This document shows, in pieces, positions 1-8,161 of a stretch of 19,110 nucleotides of DNA. The stretch is from a bacterium Ga0077546. Its GTDB lineage: Bacteria > Cyanobacteriota > Vampirovibrionia > Obscuribacterales > Obscuribacteraceae. The stretch's first letter is position 1. Each line of letters begins with the position of its first letter. The DNA is taken from NCBI GenBank assembly GCA_001464165.1, contig LNEX01000221.1, positions 1 through 19,110 of the forward strand, given 5' to 3'. The notes below the pieces were generated by a model. That model searched no databases. It was not told the DNA's origin and saw nothing but the letters and a program-made list of their open reading frames with translations. The translations under genes and the position numbers were made by a program.

Positions 1-2213
1 AAGCCCGCTCGTACTTTCTGCATCTCTTCATAAGTAAGATTTGAGTCGGCTAGTTGCCCATCGTCCCAACGATTCTGAAAAACTTTATCAAGAGCAGTTT
101 CTACCTCTTCGTTTGTTGGATTTTGCATGCTGTGTGTTACGGCCTCTGAGACATCGGCCAACATTACGATTGCTGTTTCTTTGGTATCTGGCTTTGGTCC
201 TGGGTAGCGATAGAATTCGGCGTCAACTTTGTCAGCGCCATCTCGCAAACAAGCCTTATGGTAAAAATAGGCCATTAGTGTTGTGCCTTGGTGCATTGGT
301 ATAAAGTCTTGAATGGCTTTGGGTAATGCATATTTTTGCGCCAGAGCAATGCCGTCAGTGACGTGGGCTAAAACTCGTGCACGGCTTTCTTCTGGTGTCA
401 TTGAATCATGGGGATTGGCGGCGCCTAACTGATTCTCAATGAAAAACTTGGGGCGTACCATCTTGCCGATATCGTGATACAGAGCCCCTGCTCTTACCAT
501 GTTAGGGTCAGCTGAAATTGCTTTGGCACCAGCCTCGGCGAGGTTTGCTACTGCCAGACTGTGTTGATATGTGCCTGGTGCGTTTTCTTCTAAACGGCGC
601 AAGAGAGGCTGATTAGCGTCGGTCAATTCGGCGAGCCTATAGGGTGTAATTAAACCAAAAATATTTTCTAAGTAAGGGAGGCTGCCAATCGCTAATATTG
701 ATGACGAGATGCCACCAAGGAAGTCTATTCCGGCTTGGCGGCCCAGCATTGACCATGAGGTGATAGACATATTGAAGGCACTAACAGTTAAGTCTCCGGC
801 TACTTGGCCGGCTGCAACCGCCAGTCCGGTGCTGATTACGGCATTTCGTTGCCTTGAATAAGTCCAGATGGCTGCTGCTGAAGCAAGGCAATGGGCGAAA
901 ATATTACGAAGATCAACCAGGCGATCAACAGCGATTAGCATAATCATAGGAACAGTCCATACGATCGCCACACGGGGTCCAAAGAAGATAGTTAGAATCA
1001 GTGCTGCTGCCGGAATTGGAACAAATTGTGGATAGGTTTTTCCAATAATTGAAGCCATGGCACACGCTACCACTGCTACGGTAAACATCAAACCAACTGA
1101 ACTAATCGAGAAAAAGTGTTCTGGCTCATAGGTGTAGAGGAATAGTGCCACTAGTGTTAGAGCGGCAATTAGCGATATGCCAATGCTGAAGATGAAGGGC
1201 CAGCGATTCACATGGGTGATACCAAGAGCCTGGAGAATGTCTAATTTGTCGCTCGTGATCATGGCGCCACGGGGCACTAGAAGTTCACCTTCTATAACGT
1301 TGCGCATTACTGGTTTTATTGATTTGACAACTTCTTCGGCTCTGCCTTGGGTTGATTTGTGGTCAATCACAAGATTCGGCTCTAAGTTTCTTGAAAGAAT
1401 CGATGCTGAGACATTCTTTAGCGCCGAGGGCATGGAGTCTGGTAGAAATTCCTCTGCCATGTCAACCCAGGCTCTTTTGTCTGAGACAGGAAAGCGCTTG
1501 AATTTGCTGGTCAAGCGCTGGGCGCTGGTCATAATCGCTTTTTCATAAGCGGGAAAGTCACCAGGTTGCACTGATAAGGCCGCCAGTAGTTCGGCTCTGT
1601 CTAGGTTCGGAGTGTCTCGACGTAGAGTGGCAATAACAGCTCTGCGCGCCACTAAATCTGAGCGGAGCGGGGCAAGTGCCTCTACTTGACCAGCGAAAGT
1701 TTGATCAGTACTTAAGAGCAGGTCCAGGATTATTGCGGCGTTAGGGCCCACGTTTGGGCGTTCCGCTGTTGAGGTGACCTTTTTGTTGTTGCGTTTATTG
1801 TTTTTTGACTTTGTTATTAAGGCTGGTCCTATGGGAATTAGTCCTGCCGCTTGGTATTGAGCAATACGAGCGAGGGTTGTTTTGACCGCTTCAATAGATG
1901 CTTGATCTTGGTTAAGATCGACTTGAAAGACGGGGTATACAGTTTGCTTGGCAATAGCTATAGCCTTTTCTGTTTCACTACGATCGACCACAGATATGGC
2001 TTCTGGGGCATAGAGATCGCGGTCCGCAACATCGGTTACTTGCAAACCAGGGCTAAACATATGTACCGATGTTAGGGCTAAAAAGAGACTAGCAAAGCCC
2101 AGAATCCCAACTGTTAGCCAGCCGACGAAGGCCTTGCTGCTGGGGAAAACATCATGTTGACCAACTTCGAGCTTGGCAGTATCTGTCAAGCTATGCGCTT
2201 TAGTCTCATTCAC
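1..2213 (-). CDS. 7TM-HD family membrane phosphodiesterase (PgpH-like), 3' end cut off
   Basis: This is the first 737 codons of a large membrane protein that runs out of the window at its C-terminus. Reading from the start there is one membrane segment (about residues 28-52), a long extracytoplasmic domain of the 7TM-HD type ending in VPRGAMITSD near residue 314, a block of membrane helices (about 335-530), and a cytoplasmic HD domain. HD-domain motifs seen are YQHS (His551), YHDIGK (His580, Asp581), AHVTDG (His617), MHQGT (His641, Gln642) and LADVSEA (Asp687). Characterised relatives hydrolyse cyclic di-AMP. The start is GTG at 2213; an in-frame TGA lies a few codons upstream and no ATG precedes the first membrane helix. 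It is divergent from galE. The second His of the usual HHG motif is Gln here. Family assignment is firm; the substrate is inferred. Confidence 0.9.
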   Translation of the reverse strand, partial: MNETKAHSLTDTAKLEVGQHDVFPSSKAFVGWLTVGILGFASLFLALTSVHMFSPGLQVTDVADRDLYAPEAISVVDRSETEKAIAIAKQTVYPVFQVDLNQDQASIEAVKTTLARIAQYQAAGLIPIGPALITKSKNNKRNNKKVTSTAERPNVGPNAAIILDLLLSTDQTFAGQVEALAPLRSDLVARRAVIATLRRDTPNLDRAELLAALSVQPGDFPAYEKAIMTSAQRLTSKFKRFPVSDKRAWVDMAEEFLPDSMPSALKNVSASILSRNLEPNLVIDHKSTQGRAEEVVKSIKPVMRNVIEGELLVPRGAMITSDKLDILQALGITHVNRWPFIFSIGISLIAALTLVALFLYTYEPEHFFSISSVGLMFTVAVVACAMASIIGKTYPQFVPIPAAALILTIFFGPRVAIVWTVPMIMLIAVDRLVDLRNIFAHCLASAAAIWTYSRQRNAVISTGLAVAAGQVAGDLTVSAFNMSITSWSMLGRQAGIDFLGGISSSILAIGSLPYLENIFGLITPYRLAELTDANQPLLRRLEENAPGTYQHSLAVANLAEAGAKAISADPNMVRAGALYHDIGKMVRPKFFIENQLGAANPHDSMTPEESRARVLAHVTDGIALAQKYALPKAIQDFIPMHQGTTLMAYFYHKACLRDGADKVDAEFYRYPGPKPDTKETAIVMLADVSEAVTHSMQNPTNEEVETALDKVFQNRWDDGQLADSNLTYEEMQKVRAG

Positions 2214-2281
2214 AATCTTGTTGATTCTTGCTGTTCAAGGGGTTGTCTAACACATACAATCTTACTCTGTTTTGCCAGAGC

Positions 2282-2290
2282 TGTTAGAAT
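2282..2290 (+). promoter_or_regulatory. possible extended -10 promoter for galE
   Basis: TGTTAGAAT matches the extended -10 pattern (TG, one base, then TAnnnT) and lies 45 bases upstream of the galE start. No convincing -35 box is seen, which is tolerated for extended -10 promoters. It lies in the 122-base gap between two divergent genes. This rests on pattern matching only. Confidence 0.3.
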
Positions 2291-2335
2291 TTTATCTTCT
2301 TTTTGGTTGCGCCAAGAGTCGGGATGGAGTAGCAG

Positions 2336-3373
2336 ATGATTTTGGTAACCGGGGCCGCAGGCTATATTGGCTCCCATTTTGTTCGATACTATCTCAAGCA
2401 AAACCCTGATTATGACTTGGTTGCAGTCGATAATCTGAGCTTAGGTAATGCCCTTTCTCTCGACAGCAGTGATAAGAGGATTCATTTTTACAATGCTGCT
2501 ATAGGCGACCCGATAGCTCTCGACAAAATCTTTGCTAGCCATCAAATTGATGCGGTGGTTCACTTTGCGGCCAATGCATATGTGGGCGAATCGCAGACAC
2601 AACCTTTCAAGTATTTTGAAAACAATGTTTGTGAAACTCTGCGATTTTTTCAATCGATGCAGCAAGCTCAAGTAAAAAAGGTCGTTTTTTCTTCTACCTG
2701 CGCTACCTACGGTAATCCTTGTTACGTGCCAATCGATGAGAAGCACCCACAGAAGCCGATAAACACTTATGGCAGCACTAAGCTTATGATTGAAGAGGCC
2801 TTACGTGCTTTGGCTTTGTCAGTGCAGATAAAGTATGTTTGTTTGCGCTATTTCAATGCTGCTGGGGCCGACCCAAATCCAGCTGAGGGGCATGAAATAG
2901 GTGAAAGTCACGAACCAGAATCACATTTGATTCCTCTGGCTATCTCTGCTGCTTTGAATCTTAATTCTAAGAATAATCGCCTCAAAGTTTTTGGCAATGA
3001 TTATGCAACTGCTGATGGTACGTGTGTGCGCGATTATATTCATGTAAACGATCTGGCAGAGGCGCACTGCTTAGCTCTTAAACTTCTCGGGACTGATAGC
3101 TTCTGTGGCGATGTAGATGAGTCTAATAAGTTGGGTCTAGCTCTTAATTTGGGTACGGCTCACGGGGCGTCAGTGAAAGAAGTAATTGCCGCAGTCGAGT
3201 CTGTCACCGGAAAAACAGTGCCATTTGATCTGGTTGATAGACGCCCGGGTGACCCACCTGCATTAGTTGCTAACTATAGTAAAGCCGCAAAAGTGCTGGG
3301 TTGGCAGCCTCAATTTGACCTAAGGCAAACAGTTGAGAGTGCCTATAATTGGGAACTCAAGCGGCGCTATTGA
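2336..3373 (+). CDS. galE: UDP-glucose 4-epimerase
   Basis: This cytosolic NAD-dependent enzyme interconverts UDP-glucose and UDP-galactose, supplying sugars for envelope polysaccharide. The 345-residue length is normal for GalE. The N-terminal Rossmann motif TGAAGYIGSH is at residues 5-14. The extended-SDR catalytic residues are visible: Thr121 in SSTCATYG, and Tyr145 and Lys149 in YGSTK. The substrate-domain motif LRYFNAAGADP and the late motif RRPGDPPALVA are also family-typical. A loop before the ALNLGT strand (about residues 255-270) looks longer than usual. The ATG start has GGAG about seven bases upstream. Its 3' end faces the glycosyltransferase gene with 20 bases between them. A related 4-epimerase acting on N-acetyl or uronic-acid sugars cannot be excluded from sequence alone. 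Confidence 0.92.
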   Translation: MILVTGAAGYIGSHFVRYYLKQNPDYDLVAVDNLSLGNALSLDSSDKRIHFYNAAIGDPIALDKIFASHQIDAVVHFAANAYVGESQTQPFKYFENNVCETLRFFQSMQQAQVKKVVFSSTCATYGNPCYVPIDEKHPQKPINTYGSTKLMIEEALRALALSVQIKYVCLRYFNAAGADPNPAEGHEIGESHEPESHLIPLAISAALNLNSKNNRLKVFGNDYATADGTCVRDYIHVNDLAEAHCLALKLLGTDSFCGDVDESNKLGLALNLGTAHGASVKEVIAAVESVTGKTVPFDLVDRRPGDPPALVANYSKAAKVLGWQPQFDLRQTVESAYNWELKRRY

Positions 3374-3393
3374 GTTTTATTTTAGTTAGAGTT

Positions 3394-4554
3394 TTATTCT
3401 AGTTCAGCATCGACGTTGAGAGTGCTCTTCACTTTGTAGATGCGTTTACCTTGCGACTCGTGATAAGTACGCATCATAATTTCAGCTTGCAATCCCATTA
3501 ATAACAGTTGCATGCCCATTAAGAAGAATACCGCCACTAGCACTGGCAGTGGTGTCTCGATAAACGAAGTATGGTAGCCATATTTCAGTACTACCATCCA
3601 AGCGAAAATTAGCAGAGATAAAATCCAAGAAGCTAGACCAGCTGTACCAAATACATAGATTGGCTTGGTGAAGTATTTGGCCATAAACTTAACTGTAATC
3701 AAGTCTAGGACAACTTTAAAGGTTCGAGAAATACCATATTTTGACTGGCCGAATTGGCGGGCATAGTGATTAACGGGAATTTCAGCGACCCGAGCACCGA
3801 GCCATGTGGCATAAATAGGTACGAACCGGTGCATTTCGCCATAAAGCCTGACGTCCTTAATGACCTCTTTGCGGTATGCCTTCAGTGAGCAGCCATAGTC
3901 GTGCAGGCGCACGCCAGATATCGATGAAATAATTTTATTGGCTGTCCAAGAAGGAATGAGGCGCAAGAATAATTCGTCTTTGCGCTCTTTGCGCCAGCCG
4001 CTAACGACGTCATAGCCTTCATCGAGCTTGTCGAGCAGACGAATGATGTCAGCTGGGTCATTCTGCAAGTCGGCATCCATTGGGATGATTACATCACCTA
4101 AGGCATGGTCAATTCCTGCTGCTAGTGCCGCTGTTTGACCGAAGTTGCGTACAAAACGGACAACCTTAATTCGAGTATCCCCAGCCGAAATCGCCTTGAG
4201 CTTGTTGTATGACTGGTCTTTTGAGCCATCATCAATTAGGATTGCTTCCCATGTTCGGCCCAGTTGGTCGAGAGCGCTTACTAGTTTTTGGTAGAGCAGC
4301 TCGACATTTTCTTCTTCGTTATATACCGGTACAACCACCGAAATTTCAGGAACTGGACCAACGCCCATGTGCAGAGGCATGGATTTTCTATAGATTGACT
4401 TCTCGAAGGTCAGAGGATCGGCGACAATCTTGGTGTTAGCGACAACTGATTGATTTTGACTTAGACTGGAGCCTGACTCAGAATTCGCAGGGGGTAATGA
4501 CCCCGTTGTTGAACCAGTTGCTGAACTAGATGCTGCAGTTTGAATGGTATTCAT
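3394..4554 (-). CDS. family 2 glycosyltransferase, polyprenyl-phosphate sugar transferase type
   Basis: A GT-A fold transferase followed by two C-terminal membrane helices, the layout of bacterial dolichol-phosphate-mannose-synthase relatives such as GtrB and ArnC, which move a sugar from a nucleotide donor to undecaprenyl phosphate. With ATG at 4554 (386 residues), the motifs are VPVYNEEENV (75-84), DDGS (108-111), NFGQTAAL and the metal-binding DAD (160-162), then QFGQSKYG. Helices lie at about 307-325 and 344-364. A Ser/Thr-rich tail of about 55 residues precedes the catalytic domain. A TTG at 4602 would add 16 residues, but it directly follows an in-frame stop and has no ribosome-binding site. 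The ATG has AGGG upstream, so I prefer it. Proximity to galE is consistent with envelope glycan work. The sugar and acceptor are unknown. Confidence 0.88.
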   Translation of the reverse strand: MNTIQTAASSSATGSTTGSLPPANSESGSSLSQNQSVVANTKIVADPLTFEKSIYRKSMPLHMGVGPVPEISVVVPVYNEEENVELLYQKLVSALDQLGRTWEAILIDDGSKDQSYNKLKAISAGDTRIKVVRFVRNFGQTAALAAGIDHALGDVIIPMDADLQNDPADIIRLLDKLDEGYDVVSGWRKERKDELFLRLIPSWTANKIISSISGVRLHDYGCSLKAYRKEVIKDVRLYGEMHRFVPIYATWLGARVAEIPVNHYARQFGQSKYGISRTFKVVLDLITVKFMAKYFTKPIYVFGTAGLASWILSLLIFAWMVVLKYGYHTSFIETPLPVLVAVFFLMGMQLLLMGLQAEIMMRTYHESQGKRIYKVKSTLNVDAELE

Positions 4555-4691
4555 CGCAAGTATATCCCTGGCATATTTTCGGAAATTTGAAGTGCCAGAC
4601 AATCATAATCAACTTGGCCAGACAAACACCTTGATTACTTCTCATCATCCTCCTGATTACCTACATTAAAGAGCGCGAGCTATTTGCATTA

Positions 4692-5927
4692 ATGACGATT
4701 ATTAAGACTAGCGGTCAGGCTCAAGGTGAGCCCCAACCAGAATCACAGCCTGAACCATTGCCAGGTTTGGCGCCCAAGGTGAAGAGCAAAATTTCAGCTT
4801 CACCCTCTTCTGGGCAGAAAAAGTCTGAAACTATAGAAGAAGTTAACGTAAACCGAAATCGTCGTTCTTCGTTACTTTCTGGTCAAGAAAACACTGCGGA
4901 CCAAAAATCGGACCAAGCAGTTCGTCCTGACAGTTTGCAGGAGTATATCGGTCAGACTCGCCTAAAGGGCATGATGAATATGTCAATTTCGGCGGCGAAG
5001 TCGAGAGGCGAAGCTCTCGATCATGTTCTCTTCTATGGTCCGCCAGGCTTGGGCAAGACAACACTGGCGCGGGTGATAGCCAATGAAATGCAGGCTCGCA
5101 TTCATATGACTTCTGGACCATCCTTGGAGAGGCCACGGGACATTATTGGTTTGGTGCATCAACTAGAAGAAGGCGACGTGCTCTTCATTGACGAAATTCA
5201 CCGCCTCTCTCGCGTAGCCGAAGAGCTTCTCTATCCGGCCATTGAAGACTTTGTTATTGATTTGACTACTGGTAAAGGGCAGGCTACCCGCACCATGCGC
5301 TTGCCGCTGCCTCGCTTTACCTTGATTGGGGCCACCACCAAGGCTGGCATGCTCTCTAATGCTTTGCGCGATCGCTTCGGCTTTGTTTGTCGCCTTGAAT
5401 TTTATGACGAGGCTGAGTTGACCAAAATTGTTGCTCGCACCGCTAAAATTCTTTCTGTAGCAATGGAAATTGAAGCTGTTGTCGCCATTGCCTCAAGGGC
5501 TAGGGGGACACCGCGTATCGCTAATCGCTTGGTGCGTTTAGTGCGCGACTTTGGTCAGTATCAGGGTGCCTCAATAATAGATGGTGCCGTTGCAGAAGCT
5601 GCTTTAGAGTCATATCAAGTTGATAAGCACGGCCTTGATATGACTGATAGGCGTTTGCTTGAAATACTAATTGATCACTATGACGGTGGTCCAGTCGGTA
5701 TTGAAACTTTGGCTGCCACCATTGGTGAAGACTCTGAAACTGTTGAAGATGTTTACGAGCCCTTCTTGATTCAGAAAGGATTTATACAGCGTACCTCTCG
5801 CGGCCGCATGGCCACTCCCTTTGCTTATCAGCATTTGGGCAAGCCTGTCACTAAGCGAATTCTCACCGAAACATCTATTGCCGAGGCTAAGCAATTAGAT
5901 ATTTTTCAACGTAAAAGTGATCAATAA
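4692..5927 (+). CDS. ruvB: Holliday junction branch migration ATPase RuvB
   Basis: The AAA+ motor that, with RuvA, drives branch migration of Holliday junctions during recombinational repair. The Walker A GPPGLGKT is at residues 116-123 and Walker B DEIH starts at Asp167. Sensor 1 is in GATTKAG and the arginine-finger segment is ALRDRFG (224-230). The C-terminal winged-helix part, with DHYDGGPVGIETLA and RGRMAT, completes the family layout. At 411 residues it is clearly longer than the usual 330-350, because a Pro/Gln/Ser-rich, probably disordered tail of about 76 residues precedes the conserved VRPDSLQEYIGQ. The SLERPRD segment, in place of the more common KPGD type, resembles cyanobacterial RuvB. 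No clear ribosome-binding site precedes the ATG. The stop overlaps the next gene's start (TAATG), suggesting translational coupling. Confidence 0.96.
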   Translation: MTIIKTSGQAQGEPQPESQPEPLPGLAPKVKSKISASPSSGQKKSETIEEVNVNRNRRSSLLSGQENTADQKSDQAVRPDSLQEYIGQTRLKGMMNMSISAAKSRGEALDHVLFYGPPGLGKTTLARVIANEMQARIHMTSGPSLERPRDIIGLVHQLEEGDVLFIDEIHRLSRVAEELLYPAIEDFVIDLTTGKGQATRTMRLPLPRFTLIGATTKAGMLSNALRDRFGFVCRLEFYDEAELTKIVARTAKILSVAMEIEAVVAIASRARGTPRIANRLVRLVRDFGQYQGASIIDGAVAEAALESYQVDKHGLDMTDRRLLEILIDHYDGGPVGIETLAATIGEDSETVEDVYEPFLIQKGFIQRTSRGRMATPFAYQHLGKPVTKRILTETSIAEAKQLDIFQRKSDQ

Positions 5928-7000
5928 TGCCACCTGCTCAGCCTACTAACATTACTACCGCCAAGTCTAGCGAAGAAGAGTTTGCCGTTGGTCGAGTGCT
6001 CTCGGTGGGCAAAGCTACTCTAAACAGAGATTTGCTTAAGAGTGTTGGCATGGTTTCCAATCGCCAGATAGTTTCAGTTGAAGTTTTGGAAGGCAAGTTG
6101 AAAGGCGTCACTGTGGCCGTGCCCAACGAAATTACTGATAATCCAGTCTTTAATATCAATGTTAAACCTGGCAGTGAAGTTATACTTTCTGTTGTCACCA
6201 CTGGCGGTGATGTGACGAAAAGTGAGGTCAATATTGCTGACTATCACAGGGCACCAGCCCTTGGTTGGCTATTGATAGTTTTCCTTTTGGCATTTGTTGT
6301 CTTAGGTGGTAAAAAAGGCGTCAAATCACTATTTGCCCTTTTGATAAGCGTTTGCTTGATTGCCTTTGTTCTCTTGCCACTTAGTCTCAATGGCTTCAAC
6401 CCTCTCATGGTTGCCATTGCTATCTGCTTGCTCTCGGCGGGAGCGACAATGTATTTTGTTGCAGGGCTGTCAAAGAAGGCTCTTGCCGCCATTCTCGGCA
6501 CTATCGGTGGGGTAATTGTGGCCGGTGTTGCTGCTCAGCTAGTTATTGTCTATGCGCCTTTGACAGGTTTGTCTTCAGAAGAAGCACAAATTTTGCGGGG
6601 CTCGTTGCTGGTAGTTAGCCCGAAATTTTATAGCGGCCTGCTAGCTGCTGGTATGCTCATCGGCGCACTTGGGGTGATTATGGACGTGGCAGTCTCTATC
6701 GCTTCTGCTGTTTCTGAAGTGGCCAAGATCGGGCACCGTACATTTGCCGAACTATATGAATCTGGTATGAATGTCGGGCGTGACATCATGGGCACCATGA
6801 CAAATACTCTAATTTTGGCCTACACCGGTTCGGCCTTACCGTTGCTTTTGTTGATTAGTCAAATTCCATCTACTAAACTTGTAAATCTTGATTTGGTTGC
6901 AACTGAAGTGGCATCGGCAATTAGTGGTAGTCTAGGATTGGTTCTGACCATTCCACTAACTGCATATTTTGCAGCGCGTTTAATGGCTTCAGAGCCTTAG
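5927..7000 (+). CDS. YibE/F family multi-pass membrane protein
   Basis: A 357-residue membrane protein with the YibE/F family layout: a beta-rich N-terminal region (about 20-105) with EVLEGKLKGVTVAVPNEI, then roughly seven hydrophobic helices. The family core GALGVIMDVAVSIASA and SGMNVGRDIMGTMTNTLILA is clear. Biochemical function is not established for the family; a transport role has been proposed. Members usually begin with a signal anchor that puts the beta-rich domain outside. Here the first 20 or so residues are polar, with no hydrophobic segment, and no earlier start is credible because the ATG overlaps the ruvB stop by one base. Topology may therefore differ from relatives. The overlap suggests it is translated from the ruvB message. 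Confidence 0.85.
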   Translation: MPPAQPTNITTAKSSEEEFAVGRVLSVGKATLNRDLLKSVGMVSNRQIVSVEVLEGKLKGVTVAVPNEITDNPVFNINVKPGSEVILSVVTTGGDVTKSEVNIADYHRAPALGWLLIVFLLAFVVLGGKKGVKSLFALLISVCLIAFVLLPLSLNGFNPLMVAIAICLLSAGATMYFVAGLSKKALAAILGTIGGVIVAGVAAQLVIVYAPLTGLSSEEAQILRGSLLVVSPKFYSGLLAAGMLIGALGVIMDVAVSIASAVSEVAKIGHRTFAELYESGMNVGRDIMGTMTNTLILAYTGSALPLLLLISQIPSTKLVNLDLVATEVASAISGSLGLVLTIPLTAYFAARLMASEP

Positions 7001-7036
7001 AGCTAGTAGCAAATGATTGATTCTTAGAACAGCAAA

Positions 7037-7942
7037 ATGAGACTTCTCTTCGGCTGGCTTTTATTTGCCGGTGCAGTATTCAGTATTATGGCAGGCGGCA
7101 TATTTTTGTCGTTGGCTCTTGGCTATGCCTGTGTCATGGGCGGCCGCGAATTTATTGCCATGGCCAGAAAAAAAGGCATTAACCCCTCTAGTCGCATAGT
7201 TTTGGGCATGATCATTGCCTTTTTTGTGGTCGCTGCTCTTCCCGACATTCCTCAATGGATGATTGGCATAAAGGTCCCGGACAGTTTTTCGATCCAACAC
7301 TTCCCTCTGTTGCTAACTATTGGCATCTATTTGTCCTTCTTTCGTCTGTTGTTTCGTAACGACAATCCCCCAGCTACGATTGCGGATATCGCCTCGACGA
7401 TATTGGGCTTTATCTATGTTGGCTGGCTGCCCAGCCATTTGGTGTTGTTGCGTAATTTAACCCCTGTTGGCATGCCCATTACTGACAATCCTTTGCAGCA
7501 GCCAGGCTTGGCCTATGTTTGGGCAACATTATTTATTATTTGGGGTACAGATGTTTTTGCTTATTATGTTGGCAAGAAGATGGGCAAGCATTTGCTCTAC
7601 CCGCAGATTAGCCCGAAGAAAACTCTTGAGGGCGCTATTGGTGGATTCTGTGTAGCCATCATATTTTCAGTCAGTATTGCCCTCTTGGCCGATAATGTCC
7701 TCTTCGCTTGTCATCCTTTTAAGTTCAATTTATGGCAGGCCCCCCTCATGGGGGCTGTGGTTTCTGTTGCCGCTCAACTTGGTGATCTTTGTGAGTCGCT
7801 GCTGAAGCGCGATGCCGGCATAAAAGACTCTGGCGATATGATTCCTGGTCATGGCGGTTTTTTAGATCGGGGCGATAGCATCATTATTAGTAGTGCGGTG
7901 GCTTACTATTGGGTCAATCTGGTTGTTCTTGGAAATATCTGA
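7037..7942 (+). CDS. cdsA: phosphatidate cytidylyltransferase (CDP-diglyceride synthase)
   Basis: An integral membrane enzyme that makes CDP-diacylglycerol from CTP and phosphatidate, the branch point of phospholipid synthesis. The 301 residues are almost wholly hydrophobic, with about eight predicted helices. The C-terminal family signature is intact: SPKKTLEGAIGG, then AQLGDLCESLLKRDAGIKDS and PGHGGFLDRGDS, containing the conserved Asp residues. The ATG at 7037 is 36 bases after the yibE/F-like gene on the same strand, so co-transcription with ruvB and yibE/F is likely. The ribosome-binding site is weak. The stop codon lies inside a short tandem repeat. Confidence 0.93.
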   Translation: MRLLFGWLLFAGAVFSIMAGGIFLSLALGYACVMGGREFIAMARKKGINPSSRIVLGMIIAFFVVAALPDIPQWMIGIKVPDSFSIQHFPLLLTIGIYLSFFRLLFRNDNPPATIADIASTILGFIYVGWLPSHLVLLRNLTPVGMPITDNPLQQPGLAYVWATLFIIWGTDVFAYYVGKKMGKHLLYPQISPKKTLEGAIGGFCVAIIFSVSIALLADNVLFACHPFKFNLWQAPLMGAVVSVAAQLGDLCESLLKRDAGIKDSGDMIPGHGGFLDRGDSIIISSAVAYYWVNLVVLGNI

Positions 7943-7957
7943 CAACATCTGACAACA
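7938..7957 (+). repeat. perfect tandem repeat of a 10-base unit at the cdsA stop
   Basis: ATCTGACAAC occurs twice head to tail. The first copy contains the cdsA TGA stop codon and the second lies in the untranslated region. It most likely arose by slippage and has no evident function. Confidence 0.8.
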
Positions 7958-7961
7958 TTTT

Positions 7962-7991
7962 TTGGTCAACAGGGCGATTGTGAGCTATCAT
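7962..7991 (+). promoter_or_regulatory. possible sigma-70-type promoter for tRNA-Ser
   Basis: TTGGTC (7962-7967) and TATCAT (7986-7991) are separated by 18 bases, matching the -35 consensus at 4 of 6 positions and the -10 at 5 of 6. Transcription would begin near 7998, about 33 bases before the mature tRNA. This rests on pattern matching only; the tRNA might also be read from cdsA. Confidence 0.4.
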
Positions 7992-8030
7992 AAGAGATGC
8001 CGATTAATCGACCAGAAAATTCGTGCTCTT

Positions 8031-8120
8031 GGAGAGGTGGCTGAGTGGTCGAAAGCACCTTCCTGCTAAGAAGACGTACGGGGTTAACCTGTACCGAGGG
8101 TTCGAATCCCTCCCTCTCCG
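8031..8120 (+). tRNA. tRNA-Ser (anticodon GCU)
   Basis: A 90-base class II tRNA. The seven-base acceptor stem GGAGAGG pairs with CCTCTCC (8113-8119), with G8120 as discriminator. The D arm includes GGCTGAGTGGTCGAAAGC. The anticodon loop CTGCTAA carries GCT at 8065-8067, reading AGC/AGU serine codons. The long variable arm typical of tRNA-Ser forms a stem of about seven pairs around GTTAA. The T arm is GAGGG-TTCGAAT-CCCTC. The top of the anticodon stem has a C-A mismatch. CCA is not encoded and must be added after transcription. An intrinsic terminator follows. Confidence 0.97.
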
Positions 8121-8132
8121 AATATTAAAGAT

Positions 8133-8161
8133 GACGCTTCAGTAATGAGGCGTCTTTTTTT
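8133..8161 (+). terminator. rho-independent terminator after tRNA-Ser
   Basis: GACGCTTC (8133-8140) pairs with GAGGCGTC (8147-8154) over eight positions with one T-G wobble, around the six-base loop AGTAAT, followed by seven T residues. It starts 12 bases after the tRNA. The hairpin overlaps the last codons of the gene convergent on the minus strand. There is no comparable T run for that strand, so it acts mainly on the plus strand. Confidence 0.88.

Noticed and set aside
1177..1548. Plus-strand frame of 123 residues inside the 7TM-HD gene
   Set aside because: It is antisense to a well-supported coding region and its translation has no recognisable motif. The other overlapping frames in the window were rejected on the same grounds.
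2210..2401. Minus-strand frame covering the start of galE
   Set aside because: It overlaps the conserved GalE N-terminus, has no family features, and lies in the shared promoter region of two divergent genes.
4555..4602. TTG start at 4602 for the glycosyltransferase
   Set aside because: It sits directly after an in-frame TGA with no ribosome-binding site, and the extra 16 residues are not part of any family motif. It remains possible.
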